Source of the DNA: Rhypophila decipiens
Taxonomy: Eukaryota; Ascomycota; Sordariomycetes; Sordariales; Naviculisporaceae
Direction: 5' to 3'
Assembly: GCA_033297075.1 (NCBI GenBank)
Contig: MU858214.1
Span: 1-64,000 of the forward strand
DNA length: 64,000 bases
Positions 23,722 through 34,822 of this stretch are shown piece after piece. Made by a program: the position numbers and the translations under genes. How positions within the stretch are numbered: position 1 is the stretch's first letter; each line of letters begins with the position of its first letter. The notes under the pieces were generated by a model, which was not told where the DNA came from, searched no databases, and saw only the letters and a list, made by a program, of their open reading frames with translations.

Positions 23722-24947
23722 TCACTTCGGAACAACGTCCCTTCCCATCTTGACACTCTCCCTAACAGCCTCAATAATCTTCAACACCTCGGCAGCATCC
23801 CATCCACTAACCGGGATATCCTCCTCCCTGCCGGTCTCGACCGCCTTGGCAAACAACTCATAAAACTTCTTATAAGTCAAAGGAGGCCCCAAAGTCGGCC
23901 AGACCATCTCGTCAATCTTCCCATCATCACCCACCAAGCAGACCTTTCCGTACTTGTCCTCGCTCTCCCAACCAAACTCATCCTCGTCATCGGCCTTAAC
24001 AGTCCCACCCCGAAGCTGATCCTCCTGCGGATCCAGCCCAGTCTTGACATAACTCCCCTTTGTGCCCCTTACCCAGAACCTAGGCTGTGTCTTCTCAACA
24101 CTCGCCACCCCGATCCTCACAAATACCAACAATCCCCTCTCCTGATAAGTCAACATAACAGTGACACTATCCGGCTCCTCCTCCTGCCCCCCCTGTCCAG
24201 AAACAAACCTCCCCTCTCGCTGGTTAACAAACCACCCCTTGACAAAACTAGGCTTCCCAAACAGTACATATACCTGATCAAGCAAATGCGAGCCCAAATC
24301 AAACAAGACCCCACCACCCTGATCCATTCCCAGCGTTCCCTTCCAGGTACTAGGCTTCTCCAATCTCAACCGATCAAAGTGCGTCTCAAACTCGACAATC
24401 CTGCCAAGCTTATCCCCCTCAAGCAATTCCTTCACAGTCAGAAAATCCGAATCAAACCTCCGATTCTGATACACCCCCAAAATCAACCCCTTCTCTCTCG
24501 CAAGCTTCGCAAGCGTAACAGCTTCATCGGACGAAGGAACAAAGGGCTTCTCGACAAGGACGTGTTTCCCCGCGCGCAAGGCATCGCTCGCCAGATGGAA
24601 ATGTGTTTGCGGCGGAGTGCAAAGAATCACAATGTCAACTTCGGCGTCGGCGAGGAGGGGTTCGATGGTTGTGTGGTGTTTTAGGGCGGGGTAGGTCGCC
24701 GGTGCTGAGTCAGGTCCCCCCGAGGGCGAACGTTGGACGATGGAATGCAGCTTTAGGGAGGGCGTCAGGTTGACAAAGGGGATGTGGAATACTTTGGCTG
24801 AGAGGCTGTTTATATGGGGGTGTTAATTAGTCGATGGCTGGGATCGTAGCGAGTTGAGATGTAAAAGGTGAGAGGAGGGGGAAGGGATTTGAAAACTTGC
24901 CCGTATCCCACGATTCCGACGTTGAATTGCTTTTGAGTGGTGGCCAT
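23722..24947 (-). CDS. Gfo/Idh/MocA-family NAD(P)-dependent oxidoreductase
   Basis: Two exons, 24947-24901 and 24805-23722, about 376 residues, the normal length for the family. The N-terminal Rossmann motif VGIVGYGLSAKVF is only formed if the intron uses a GC donor (GG|GCAAGT) and the acceptor AACAG; both flanking phases agree. The family signature HVLVEKPFVPSSDEA carries the conserved EKP lysine, and GVLFDLGSHLLDQVYVLFG matches the GG-D-GSH-D pattern of the C-terminal domain. Members oxidise or reduce sugars and related polyols with NAD(P); the substrate here is unknown. Cytosolic: no signal or membrane segment. A 416-codon frame on the plus strand over the same DNA is an antisense shadow of this well-conserved coding sequence. 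Confidence 0.92.
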
Positions 24948-25321
24948 TGTTTCTTTGAGATGAATATTGTTGGCTTCTTGAACAGAGGAGCTCGAATTGT
25001 TGCAATATGGAAAGAAACGAAAATGAGTATAATGGACGATGAGTGATGAGTTTGATTTGATGTTGGGTGAAAATAAAGTTCTCTTGACTCCACCTATTGG
25101 AGCTACATCTTTCCCCTCATAGGCCCAAAAACCACCACGGGCTCCGCCAGCTCTGATGGCGTTGACTAAGTGAGATACCTACTCCGTATCAGCCCTGCCA
25201 AGGGACAAAGACGGGCCGATTATTCACCACAACACGCCCAGGCACTAGTTTCTCCACACGTGCTGCCAAAGTTTGAAACTACGGATACTTGAACCACTGT
25301 CGCCAGCAGGGTTCCGAACAA
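24948..25321. other. intergenic, promoter side of the oxidoreductase
   Basis: About 370 bases upstream of the oxidoreductase ATG. No gene or specific site recognised. Confidence 0.4.
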
Positions 25322-25644
25322 GGCAAGGAAAGCAAAGTAGGGGGTCCCCTTACTTTATTTAAAGGTTTTCCGGACTACCTTTATAAAGGCCAGTTCAAGC
25401 AAGGCCTTAGCATTCCTTAGTCCCTTACTTAGCTATATATAACCTTAACCCTAAGATACTTAGGTAACTAGGGTTAGGGTTAGAAAAGGTAGGATTAAAG
25501 TTATACTAGGGAGGGTTAGGGTTATAGGTAAGGAATTAAGGCACTAAAAGGGATCAAGGTAAAACAGAGGGTTAACCTTACTTTACTTTAGCCATTTTTT
25601 TAGCCCCCTTACTTTGCCCTACTTTAATTTACTTTGGCCTTGCC
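25322..25644. mobile_element. MITE-like element with short TIRs and telomere-like repeats
   Basis: The segment starts with GGCAAGGAAAGCAAAGTA and ends with the complementary type of sequence (CTTTGGCCTTGCC), so that both ends read GGCAAGG inward, followed by AAGTA/GGGGG-rich stretches on both sides. The interior is AT-rich, rich in TACTTT and CTTAGT words, and contains GGTTAGGGTTAG-type units at 25473-25487 and again near 25510-25522, plus CCTTAACCCTAA on the other strand at 25443-25454. It has no coding capacity. I see no clear target-site duplication, so the boundaries are provisional. It could also be a decayed fragment of a larger repeat or a former subtelomeric tract. Confidence 0.5.
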
Positions 25645-25766
25645 GTGGTTCATTGGTCTTGATCGGAGCCCCGGTCCCCAATGGTAAAAATGCATAAACC
25701 CCTTTTATCGTAATACTCTTAGTTCCACATGATATATGCGTTCTTAGCTCGATGCCTTTAGTCCTT

Positions 25767-27416
25767 TCAGCCCAGGTGTCCCAACGAAATACGGTACTCC
25801 TCCCATTCTTTAGCTGTAGGCGGAGGCCCAAACTCGTCAGCCCGAGCCATCCTCCAGTCCAGATACATATACGACCACTCCCGAGTCTCCACCGTCATGC
25901 GATGCTCGTCCGTAAACTCCAGTCCAACTGGCACTCCATGCTCATCCCGGCTCTCCAGAAAGAAAGCCTCGCCGTCCCACTCCCTCAAAAAGACAAGATC
26001 ATTTTCACGGCACGGGAAATGGCATCGGTCTGGAAGGCTAGTAAGGTTGAAGTATATCTCCTCGCCGTTGCGACCGATACCCTTCCGTCGCAATAATCCT
26101 TTTCGGCGACAGGTTGACCACGCAGTTCCTAACTTGTTCGTATCTGTATCGCAAGAGATTCTCCAATCTCAGGTACTGAAGGTTCGGGAGCGTGTCAGGC
26201 TGGAGCTTGCGAAACACGGACAGCCAATTGCCGTGTGGCAGCCAGATCTCTCGCAGCTTTAGGCTCCGTAGTTGACTGCCGTGCTTGTCAAGAAACTGAA
26301 GGATTGAATCCTCCGTAGCGTAGAGACCGCGCAGGGTACAATCTCTCAGTTCCGGAAAGTGTGTATCCCGCACGAGGTTGACAACATTTGACACAGCACG
26401 GGTGCGCGGTTTCCAGGGGGGGTGAACATGTGCAGGTCTAGAACCTCGACGTTTGCAGACACCATACCGATGAATCTTGGTACAGCAATGAAGGCCTCTT
26501 GTATCAGGAGACTCAGTCCATCGGGTGCTAGGACCAGGGCGGGGACATCAAACTGGCGCTCTTGTCCAGGGTTCGGTTCTTCGCTTGCTCCAAGGGCAGG
26601 TTGTAGTCCGAAATCAACTCTTGTCCCAATGACGGGTGCAAAGCTCAATGCAAAGTTCTTGATTCCTGACATGACACGGGCGAGATCTTGGTTGTCAACC
26701 GAGTGGAGAAGCCAGCTGATGGTGCTAGCAGGGACGCTGCATCTGCTCGTCTGGGGGAATATCCACAACAAAGGCGTCTTGAGTCCGCTGCGGACCATAG
26801 CGTTCATCGTGACGTAAAAGGCCTGAGATGCCCTTCGAGCCACGTTGTTCCAGATTGCTGGTCCCGATCGAACAGGGCTGTGCATGATCCCCTGGGTGGG
26901 AGACACAACGCAGACGAGATCCAGTCCGCTGCGTAGCATTGGCCTCTCCGCCATTGGACCCCCAAGCTGCTTCATCATCTCCGACAGTCGGATAATGACT
27001 TCTTGGTGCTCGTCCCACTCTGCGAGAGCCTGTTCGCTTCGCCGATCCGCCACCCAGTTGAGCTTTTCCTCGACCTCGTTCATCTGGACCTCAGAAGTTC
27101 TGGAAGTTCCGCTGATCTGCTGGCTGTCCTGCCCGTCCATGTAGTACACAACGGCTTGGACTGTGAGATGTTTGACGGCGGGGCCGAAGCCGGGGCTCCA
27201 GATTATTTCCTCGACGCGACTGAATCCAGCAGACGAAAGGTCGATGGTGGTCCTCTCGTAACCGGTCTTTAGCAGGTGTGGCCCGACGGCACGTTTGGCG
27301 AGGTCTCGGCAGGTGAGGCGCAACTTCAGAATCGAAGAGAGGTCCAGGTATTCGATTATATTTTCGAGGATTTCTGAGGGGATAGGCGCAAAGATGTAAG
27401 TGTTTGATGCTGCCAT
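25767..27416 (-). CDS. F-box protein, reading frame broken twice
   Basis: The N-terminus (IPSEILENIIEYLDLSSILKLRLTCRDLAKR, residues 13-43) is a clear F-box, the Skp1-binding part of SCF ubiquitin ligases. The first frame runs 27416 to 26346. Coding resemblance then continues in a second frame (SNVVNLVRDTHFPELRDCTLRG, to about 26095), with leucine-rich substrate-domain character, and then in a third frame (GEEIYFNLTSLPD ... EEYRISLGHLG) to the stop at 25767. The first shift lies at or near a run of seven G on the plus strand (26416-26422); the second lies near 26095. I could not find introns of reasonable size that repair either break. Either a pseudogene or a homopolymer sequence error plus one more. 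Full length would be about 540 residues. Confidence 0.72.
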
Positions 27417-27770
27417 GTTGGCCGCCCCGGTGCGGGGATGAATTATTGTCCATCCTTCTGCTTGGCACTTGAACCGCTTTTGTCTTGACTGTTGAGCTTG
27501 TTATCTAACTTGTTTCGGGTACTCGACGTCTCTATTTGGCTAACCTTTGTTTTGATGTGCTGCGATGGAAGCTGCGTGGTGTTCTGGTGCACACGAGTCA
27601 AGTTTCGAAATTTCGAGCGTTGCAAGAAGTGTAGGTTGTGTTCGGGTTGATTGGGGTTCCTTTCCGGTTTTATGGTGGGATGGTCATTGGTCAACGGTCA
27701 ACGGTCAGTGGTCAGTCCAGCTGGGCGGCCCTGACTCCGCTCGGCTCGCGGCTCGCGGCTAACGACTGAC
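27417..27770. other. intergenic with short direct repeats
   Basis: Upstream of the F-box gene. Around 27688-27716 the words GGTCAACGGTCAACGGTCAG and GTGGTCAG form a small direct repeat. No gene seen. Confidence 0.4.
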
Positions 27771-28096
27771 TATGGTGCTACACACTTACGCGAGGTCCAA
27801 TCGTGCAACAATTCAAACACACCGCCCATAAAATCCTCCGTGCACACCACTACCGACTGGCTTTGACTAGATTTGACTGAACTGATTGAACTGACTGAAC
27901 TGACTGGATTTGACTGAACTGACTGAACTAACTAGATTTGGCTGGCTTTTCCTGGATTTGACTGAACTGACTGGTTTTAACTGGCTTTGACTGAACTAAC
28001 TGTATTTGACTAGATTCGATATCTTGATGTTGATGTCGGTGGTGCGGTGCCGGAATTGTTGCACGATTGGACCTCGCGTAAGTGTGTAGCACCATA
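27771..28096. mobile_element. MITE with perfect 44-bp terminal inverted repeats (Tc1/mariner-like)
   Basis: Bases 27771-27814 and 28053-28096 are exact reverse complements over 44 positions, starting TATGGTGCTACACACTTACG. The element is 326 bp and has TA at both outer ends, consistent with the TA target duplication of the Tc1/mariner superfamily (the TIR proper would then be 42 bp, beginning TGGTGC). It has no transposase. The interior, about 27855-28015, is a degenerate tandem array of TTGACTGAACTGACTG-type words. Perfect TIRs imply recent movement or recent origin. Confidence 0.85.
27855..28015. repeat. degenerate tandem repeat of GACTGAACT words inside the MITE
   Basis: At least ten occurrences of TGACTGAACTGACTG, TTGACTAGATTTGACTG and close variants, with unit spacing of 8 to 24 bases. 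It lies wholly between the inverted repeats of the surrounding element. Confidence 0.7.
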
Positions 28097-28650
28097 ACTG
28101 ACGTCCATGGCAGTTGCCTCAACTAAAGGGCAGATCTTCTGATCAATGGAGACAAATAGCTACCTATCGGTGTACCGCCTTTCGCTGCTCGTCAGGCTGG
28201 GCTGGTATCAGTCAGTGGAATCATTCAAACTTTAAACAGTCCACCAGTTGCCGTTTCCAAGTTCTTCGGCTTCAGATGTCTAGTGACAGTTGTCATACGG
28301 TTGGTTAAACTTGGTCAATTTGGTCATTGTTCGGAAAGGTACTTGGCAGCTGATCGATATTCATCCGATTTCGCAATGGAAATACATGTATTGAGGGATA
28401 AAGAGTAAGAAGATGTTACAAAGCTGAACAAAGCTCCGTTGCCGGAAATATTGCTATCTCCAGAATCCAGAAAGCTTCAAGCAGCCAGCAGCACACAATC
28501 GCCGAAATTACCGTTCCTGCTTGATCAGGAATCCTTTTTTGATATTTACGAAACGCCCTTGTTAATGTTTCTTCGCGTCAGCCTTTCCACCTCGAGCGTC
28601 CATTTCTCCTTCATTTTCCACGCCCTTCGACTCCATCCCCATTATATGCC
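28097..28650. other. intergenic, no gene recognised
   Basis: Between the MITE and the stop of the CVNH gene. Nothing supported. Confidence 0.45.
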
Positions 28651-29181
28651 TCAGCAGGCAGTCCCCTTTGTCCCGTAGCACTCCAACACACCGTTGTTGT
28701 TATCGACGATATCATCTTGACCATCGTTAGCAAACAAACCCTTACCCACCAAACCCAAAAAAAAGACCAAAGAAAAGAAAAAGGACTCACTGATATCAAT
28801 AAAAGCAGTAGGCCACGCACTCTGCGCAATCGCCGTGCCGGGGTTACACTGACAATGGACCAAGGTCGGCCCACCGGCAACGACGAAGCCGCTATCTCGC
28901 CCATTGGAACAGTTGATGCACTGGTCGCCGAAGTGCGGGCCGGATCCTTTGGGGTCGGCCTCGAGCGTGCCGTAGCTGTTGCGGATGCACTTGTTCAGGT
29001 CGAGCTTGCTGCATTTCAGGTCGCCTTTGATGTTGCGGCAGCTGGCTTGGAGGATCTTGCCGGTCACTTTGATGGAGCTGTCGGAGCAGGAGTTGAAGAA
29101 GTTTTGGGCTGGGGCCGCCGCTGCTGCGGAAGAGGTGGTGGCCCCCAGGAGGGTGGTGGTTAGGAGGAGGGAGAGCCTCAT
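28651..29181 (-). CDS. secreted cyanovirin-N (CVNH) domain protein
   Basis: Two exons, 29181-28791 and 28715-28651, joined in phase 1 (donor GTGAGT, branch CTAAC, acceptor GTCAAG), about 151 residues. Residues 1-24 form a signal peptide with an Ala-rich end (LLTTTLLGATTSSAAAAA). The mature part carries the CVNH repeat pattern: NFFNSCSDSSIKVTGK, LQASCRNIKGD, KLDLNKCIRNSYGTLE, QCINCS, VHCQCNPG, and after the intron NNNGVLECYG, with paired cysteines. CVNH proteins are small lectins that bind high-mannose glycans; most fungal ones have unknown biological roles. It is secreted and probably disulphide-bonded. An intron running through the second sequence repeat explains why the unspliced frame seems to contain a hydrophobic insert. 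Confidence 0.88.
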   Translation of the reverse strand: MRLSLLLTTTLLGATTSSAAAAAPAQNFFNSCSDSSIKVTGKILQASCRNIKGDLKCSKLDLNKCIRNSYGTLEADPKGSGPHFGDQCINCSNGRDSGFVVAGGPTLVHCQCNPGTAIAQSAWPTAFIDISESFFFSLVFFLGLVGKGLFANDGQDDIVDNNNGVLECYGTKGTAC

Positions 29182-30989
29182 GATGAGCAGTGGAGACTTG
29201 TGATATGAGGTGGTGTAAGCGAGTTATGTGTGTTGGGGTCAGAAAAACCGGGTTGACTTTGTATGAGTGATGACTAGTATGCAAGGCTCAAATGCAATTC
29301 CATGCGTGGATGGGGCAAAGGGGACTTGAGCGAGGTATTATATGTACTTTGGGAATCCCAACCCATACAGATTCCGCATCTCTCACTCATGCTTGATACG
29401 CATACAGTGCATGTCAATAACGTGATAAACCACATGGAGTCATGTCCCCCGACAGTACCGACCATTCCAGAACAACCGCGAATGAAGAGACCAAGCGAGC
29501 AGAAAGACACATGATTACGACGCTGGAAGATTGTGCAGAGAGAACTCAAGATAAAGGGTACTGGTAGGTAGTAGATGGTTTCTAGTATGCCCACACACCC
29601 AGCCCGCATGGCATTCCAATGGTGTTACTCTCGAATGATTAATGTCCTTCATCCGCGGCGAGCCGATATCCATCGATTCGTTGACTTGGGGGTCTTCCGG
29701 CTCCAAAAGACTGGTGTCCCTTCATAGCTGGGCCCAGTCGCGGATGAATGGGATACCGATGTGGACTTGGGGACACGTGAGTACGACGTAGGTAATATAG
29801 AACCCAGACGCAAGGAAATCGATTAGCGATGGGTGAATTGCATCACAGCATACCTATCAAGACCCATGATATCTCGCTTCAGTGGGAAAGCCGTCAGTCA
29901 TATTGATTGACAGAAAGGCATTTTAGCCGCAAGCCAAGTTGCTAAGAATAGAAGAGTACCTAGACGACAATTCTGAAAATTTGATTGAGATATATCGTTA
30001 TTTCTTGTCCTGGCAAGATAGCTTTTCCCGGGTCTAATCTATTGAACAGACGGGTAAATCGGTACATCACAGCCCGGAGCGTATGGTTGCAGACTGGTAC
30101 CGACTGTGTGAATGATGTTCCATATTAACCACACTGCATCGTGGGGTACGTGCTATATAAGGATAATATGGACCCTGCGATAGCTTCGTCCCGTCGTGGC
30201 TTTCAAAGCATTTATTCCCTTGAAATGGCTTGTCGATGTCCTGTCTTACAATATTGGGTTCCATTCGGTCATGAGAGCCTCAGTAAGCCGGTCAACGCAT
30301 GTTTATATAACCTGGCGACTCCGTTATGTTGGATAGATTCGCCTCAGTCGCCGGTCGGTCAACTACTGCTTGGTGTTTAGGTATTCGAGCATGAAAATAC
30401 AGGCTGTTATGACTTTTGACCAAGTTCCGGCTTGCCCAAAACGTGACTTTGTGGCGTTTTTCGTCTTGGCTCCGAGACGGAATGATTAGAACTTGCACAG
30501 TTATTGAATCTGGTATATAGACGGGCCGAATGCGCATTTCATTTGATGTTTACTTGTCAAATCTAACACCCGGAAACCGGGTCAAGAAAATGGGGCCGCT
30601 TCTCAAGCTTTCTCGGTAACCGGGAATTGTGGCAAGTTGATCCTTTTCGCTTCCACAGAATACACACATGTCAGACACTGCACTGTGAGCGAATTAGGTT
30701 CAGTGACTCCAAGTTTCTGGGCCCCGGGGTGAAGCGGCGAGGTATATTTTATCACTATCTGCCTGACTATCACGGTCTGTAGGAGTTTTATATAGGTGAA
30801 AGGTTAAAGTAATTAACCAACAAAAGGATTGACAAGAATGGTAAAAAAGCAGAAAGGTTTTGTATTCCAGTTGGCGCCTTATGAGAAAGAGAAGTGTCCT
30901 TGGTATCCAATACTGTACTTTCAAGCCTGGAAGCTTGTTTTATCATCATCCCCCAAGTTGAAGCCGCCGTGAAGGTGGTGATGACGGCT
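29182..30989. other. intergenic, no gene recognised
   Basis: About 1.8 kb. The first part is the CVNH promoter side. Short frames on both strands have no recognisable content. Near 30570-30582 a small CCCGG-AAA-CCGGG palindrome is present. Confidence 0.45.
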
Positions 30990-32830
30990 TCAGATAGGCG
31001 AGTACGTGCTGGTGCTGATGTAGCTGCTGGTGCTGGTACCAGCGGCGGTTTCCTCGCTGCATGTTGTATCTGGTGCATCGGTCGTGCTGGTACTTATTGG
31101 TAGAACACTCTCGATATCACTCTCCGAACATGAGGTTGTTGTCTCGGGCGTGCTGATGGTGCTCGTGGCTGAGGGGCTAGTGGTGGAAACCGGGCTCGGT
31201 GGCGGGACGCTCTGGATCGTCTCACTCTCGGTGCATGATGTAGATATTCCTGTGGGAGTTTCGGTACTAGTTGTGATGAAAGCGGAGCCGGTCGACGTGG
31301 TATAGCTCCCTGAGACAGGTAACTCGCTAGAAGTTTCGGTCTCGGTGCACGACGTAGATATCCCTGGGGGAATTCCCGTACTGGTTGTGATAGAAGGGAG
31401 GCCTGTTGACGAACTACCGCTACCTGAGATGGGCAACTCGCTCGAAGTCTCGGTTTCTGTACATGTTGTCGAGATTCCGGGGCTGCTGCTGGTAATTACA
31501 CTTGGGGGAATGCTTGTTGACGTTACAGGTGGGAAGCTTGTTGGAAGCTCGCTTGAGGTCTCTGTAGAGGTTCCTGGTGTGCCAGGACTGCCGGTGGTTA
31601 TGCTAGGTGGAACAGCTGTCGATGTGTCTGGCAGGCTGGTGGCTACACCGCTTGTCGTATCAGTACATGAAGTAGAGGTGGCATATGAGCTGCTGCTTGT
31701 TGAGACAATGGGCGGCGGGATGCTAGTCGCAGACGTGATGATCGAAGAGAAGCTGCTCGTCGACACGCCCCAGCTGGACCCCGACCATGTTGACGTCCAG
31801 TTCGACCAGCTGAGACTGGTGGATCCAGACCAAGTCGTAAGGGTCGCGCTGGAGCCTTGGATACTCGGTGGGACACTGGTGGCCGGTATATCCGACGCAG
31901 ATGTCACCGGGTGTGTGGAAGTCGAAATGGTCCAACTACCAGTACTACTCGTCGCACCCAAAGATGAGGTGGTGACTGCAGATGGGACACTGCTCGTTGA
32001 TACCTCGGGCCCAGAAGAGGTTGATACTATACTAGTGGTCGACGATGTACTGATCTCTGGCGGTGCTGCCGGTCCAGGTTAGTAACGGAAATGACGCGTC
32101 GCTTCAGCGAAGAATGAAATTGGTATGGATATCTTACTTGAAGTCAGCCACGAGGAACTAATAATAGAAGGCAGTGATGTCCATCCCGAGGTAGTTGTGC
32201 TGGTCCAGGAATTCCAAGTAGATGTCGAAGTGGCCGAGGACGTATCTGGTGGTGGCGGCGGCGGAAGAAGAGTGGACGACGAGGATAATGAGACACTGGA
32301 AGTGTAAGACGTTGTCACAGAGCTCGAGTACCAACTAGAACTTGTCGTGGACGTCGAGGACGTAGTTGGGGTCGGCGGCAGAGATGTCGGTATGGTTGAG
32401 ACACTTGTCGAAATAGAAATAAATATGGTAGAGCACAGAACAGGAGTAGCATCCGAGGCGATTGTTTCGGTGACGGTCACTGTTCCTGATTCGATGAAGG
32501 TCTCTATCTCTGTCTCTGTTTCTGTCTTGGTGAGTGTGCTGGGCCAGTAATAGCTGGAGAAGGTGTTGGTGAGAAGTGTGGTCGTTATTGACGTGATCTC
32601 GGTTGTTATAATTGTGGTGAAGGTCGTGGTGCCACACTGACATGGCGTCCCGTATGGATCAAGTTGCCGAGGACTGAGTTGGTTGGGGCGGGAGTAAACC
32701 GAGGCAAAGCTGGGGCCGCCCATCATATTAGTCCTGGTCCTCTCCAAGCAGCATGCATCCCGGGATTAGACAACCTGGGGTCTTACCTTAGGGCCCAGAG
32801 GGCAAAACGTAGAGGTGATAGACTGGCCAT
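30990..32830 (-). CDS. secreted Ser/Thr-rich mucin-like protein with internal repeats
   Basis: Three exons, 32830-32787, 32709-32138 and 32065-30990, all in phase, give about 563 residues. The first short exon plus the start of exon 2 make the signal peptide MASLSPLRFALWALSFASV, which is only formed after splicing (donor GTAAGA, acceptor CCCAG). The rest is dominated by Ser and Thr with clusters such as TTTFTTIITTEITSITTT and a PPPPPP stretch, so it is likely heavily O-glycosylated. The C-terminal third has imperfect repeats of about 40 residues built around TSCTETETSSELP, with one or two cysteines each. No GPI signal is evident. A cell-wall or extracellular matrix role is inferred from composition only. 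The 245-codon frame on the plus strand is a shadow of the repeats. Confidence 0.75.
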
Positions 32831-34822
32831 CTTGGCGAGCGTGTATACAAAGACCACAAAGGACCAAGCGACAAGAAAAAGTACGTGCTGAGTAGCTCCG
32901 AGTCGAAATATGGATTGAGATTGAGCATCAGAGTTATCCCACAGGACCAGTCTTTATACTTTTGATCATGTCTAATCTCTCCCAGCCTCTTCTTCTCGTA
33001 ATTAATATTATTCTCGCAATCTTGGTGCAGCGAGGTAACATGCACGCGGAACCGGCCTGCCTGCCTGCATGAGAGTTGCCTTCCGGTCAACATGTAAAGT
33101 TCACGGAAGGGAGCAGACTTCAGTCGGCTAGTCGGAACGGGTTGGTGGTTGGACAGCCCGACAGCCTAGTGTATTCTGTTTCCGTCATCGTCCTGACCTG
33201 CGGTGAAGGGGCTGGAGGAAGCACAACCTGGGCCAAGTTCCAAATAGGCCGTCTGCACCAGCAGTGTAATGGAGATCATGATTGCAAGAATCTCGATATC
33301 ATGCTGAGGATTAGAGTGGACTGCATACTGGAGTTTGTTGATGAAGCCACGGCCGCCACAGTACGGCATATCCTGTGAAACGTCAGCTTAAAGGAAGTCT
33401 AAGCGGGCTCATCAGGGCTATCCCTGGATGGAAACCCATGAGCTTGCTGGTCCAGGGTTGGTATTGGATAGGATCCTCTGATGTAGTTATTATGTCTTTC
33501 TTTTGCTTTATTATGTCTCTTGGACTATTATGTCTCCAACATGTATGCGGGATATCACCCCAAGGAGGCTCTTGGGAGCGGTGGGCATGTGTTGCGTCCC
33601 CTACCACAGCATATCCGAACCCACTCGAGACCATAGATACAAAACAAGATTGCAGATGCCGTGTGATAGTACGTTAGAAATACGTTAGAAAAAGGACAGT
33701 TGGCGATGGCTTGTCTCAAATGGTCATCGAGGTACGCCACCATCAATGCTCAACGGTTGGGTTCGGGTCCGTGGAGTCGTCGCCATGTCGTCAACTTTAT
33801 TCGGTCAAGCGTGTGGGGGTGCCATGCCAGTAACTTAAACAGGCTTGATCTATCCACGACCCATGGTACAGGAATCCCTGTGAGGTGCAAGTGACCGAGC
33901 GGGAGCATGGGGGGCCGCACGGGAAACCCTTCCGAGACCCGAGTTCGTGAACGTCGGGAAGATAAAGCCCAAGGTCTGTTGGAAGAATCCTTGTTCCGAC
34001 ACGGAGTGGATATGCAAGCGTCCGAATGGCTATACGGGACACAAGCACACAAACCTCTGATGTGGCCTTCCAGAACACGACATGATGCATGGCATCTTTC
34101 GTGACGGCCCAGGTTAGCTCAAGAAAAGGTTAACAACAGCAGCTAACGCAAGGGCCGTAGCGATAGAGACGGCAGGAACCGGGAAGGGAAGTCCCAGGCA
34201 TGTCTGGTCCTGCGTTTTGACAGCCAACGCTCTGCAGCCGTCGGTCGGCAATATACGGCGGAATCTGGCAGACAGGTGCTTGAGGGACCTGCAGATAAAG
34301 AGCCCGGAAGTAAATCTGATCAATACGAGGAAGAAGGTGCGGCATATGGCGCATAGATCTTCGGAAACTGGTAGGGCAAACTCAGCCCGTGAGAGCGCGG
34401 GAACCACGTTGCTGCACTCGGTGAGTCCCCAGGGCATGGCCACGCTGCAATGAGACATGTTCAGTGCTCTATGGCCCATACTGATCACCTTCTATCATGC
34501 CGAATATGGGGAGGTTGGTGTTTGGGGGGGTAGAGAGAGTCGGTCACGCAAGCTTGTACCACAGAACCGTGAGCTGGGAGGTCTCGGCCGTGAGGGGACA
34601 TGTACTTATCGGCAGGTCTCTGGGCTAACGAGCTCGTTATATTGTAACGTTTTATTGTGTGCAACATTGCTCGACTAGGTAGCAATAAAAGCGCCAAGGT
34701 GAGTACTCATAATGATGGTATACACGGCCACTATCCCCCTCTTCCTTGGGGGAAAACGCAGGGCCTGGGACGGGGAACACATAAAGAAACCCAAACCTTC
34801 CCCGGAAGGACTTCCAGGTGGC
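32831..34822. other. intergenic, no gene recognised
   Basis: About 2 kb. A minus-strand frame at 34114-34488 ends in a hydrophobic tail (PFPVPAVSIATALALAAVV), which could be a GPI-type C-terminus, but no exon structure or signal peptide supports it. Small direct repeats (TACGTTAGAAA) occur at 33669-33691. Confidence 0.4.

Noticed and set aside
23434..24684. 416-codon open frame on the plus strand
   Set aside because: Antisense to the well-conserved oxidoreductase; composition is Leu/Pro-rich low complexity and it has no domain.
31345..32082. 245-codon open frame on the plus strand
   Set aside because: Mirror of the Ser/Thr repeats of the mucin-like gene; it starts at no convincing site.
34114..34488. 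possible GPI-anchored protein end on the minus strand
   Set aside because: Only a hydrophobic tail is visible; no signal peptide, start or splice sites support a gene.
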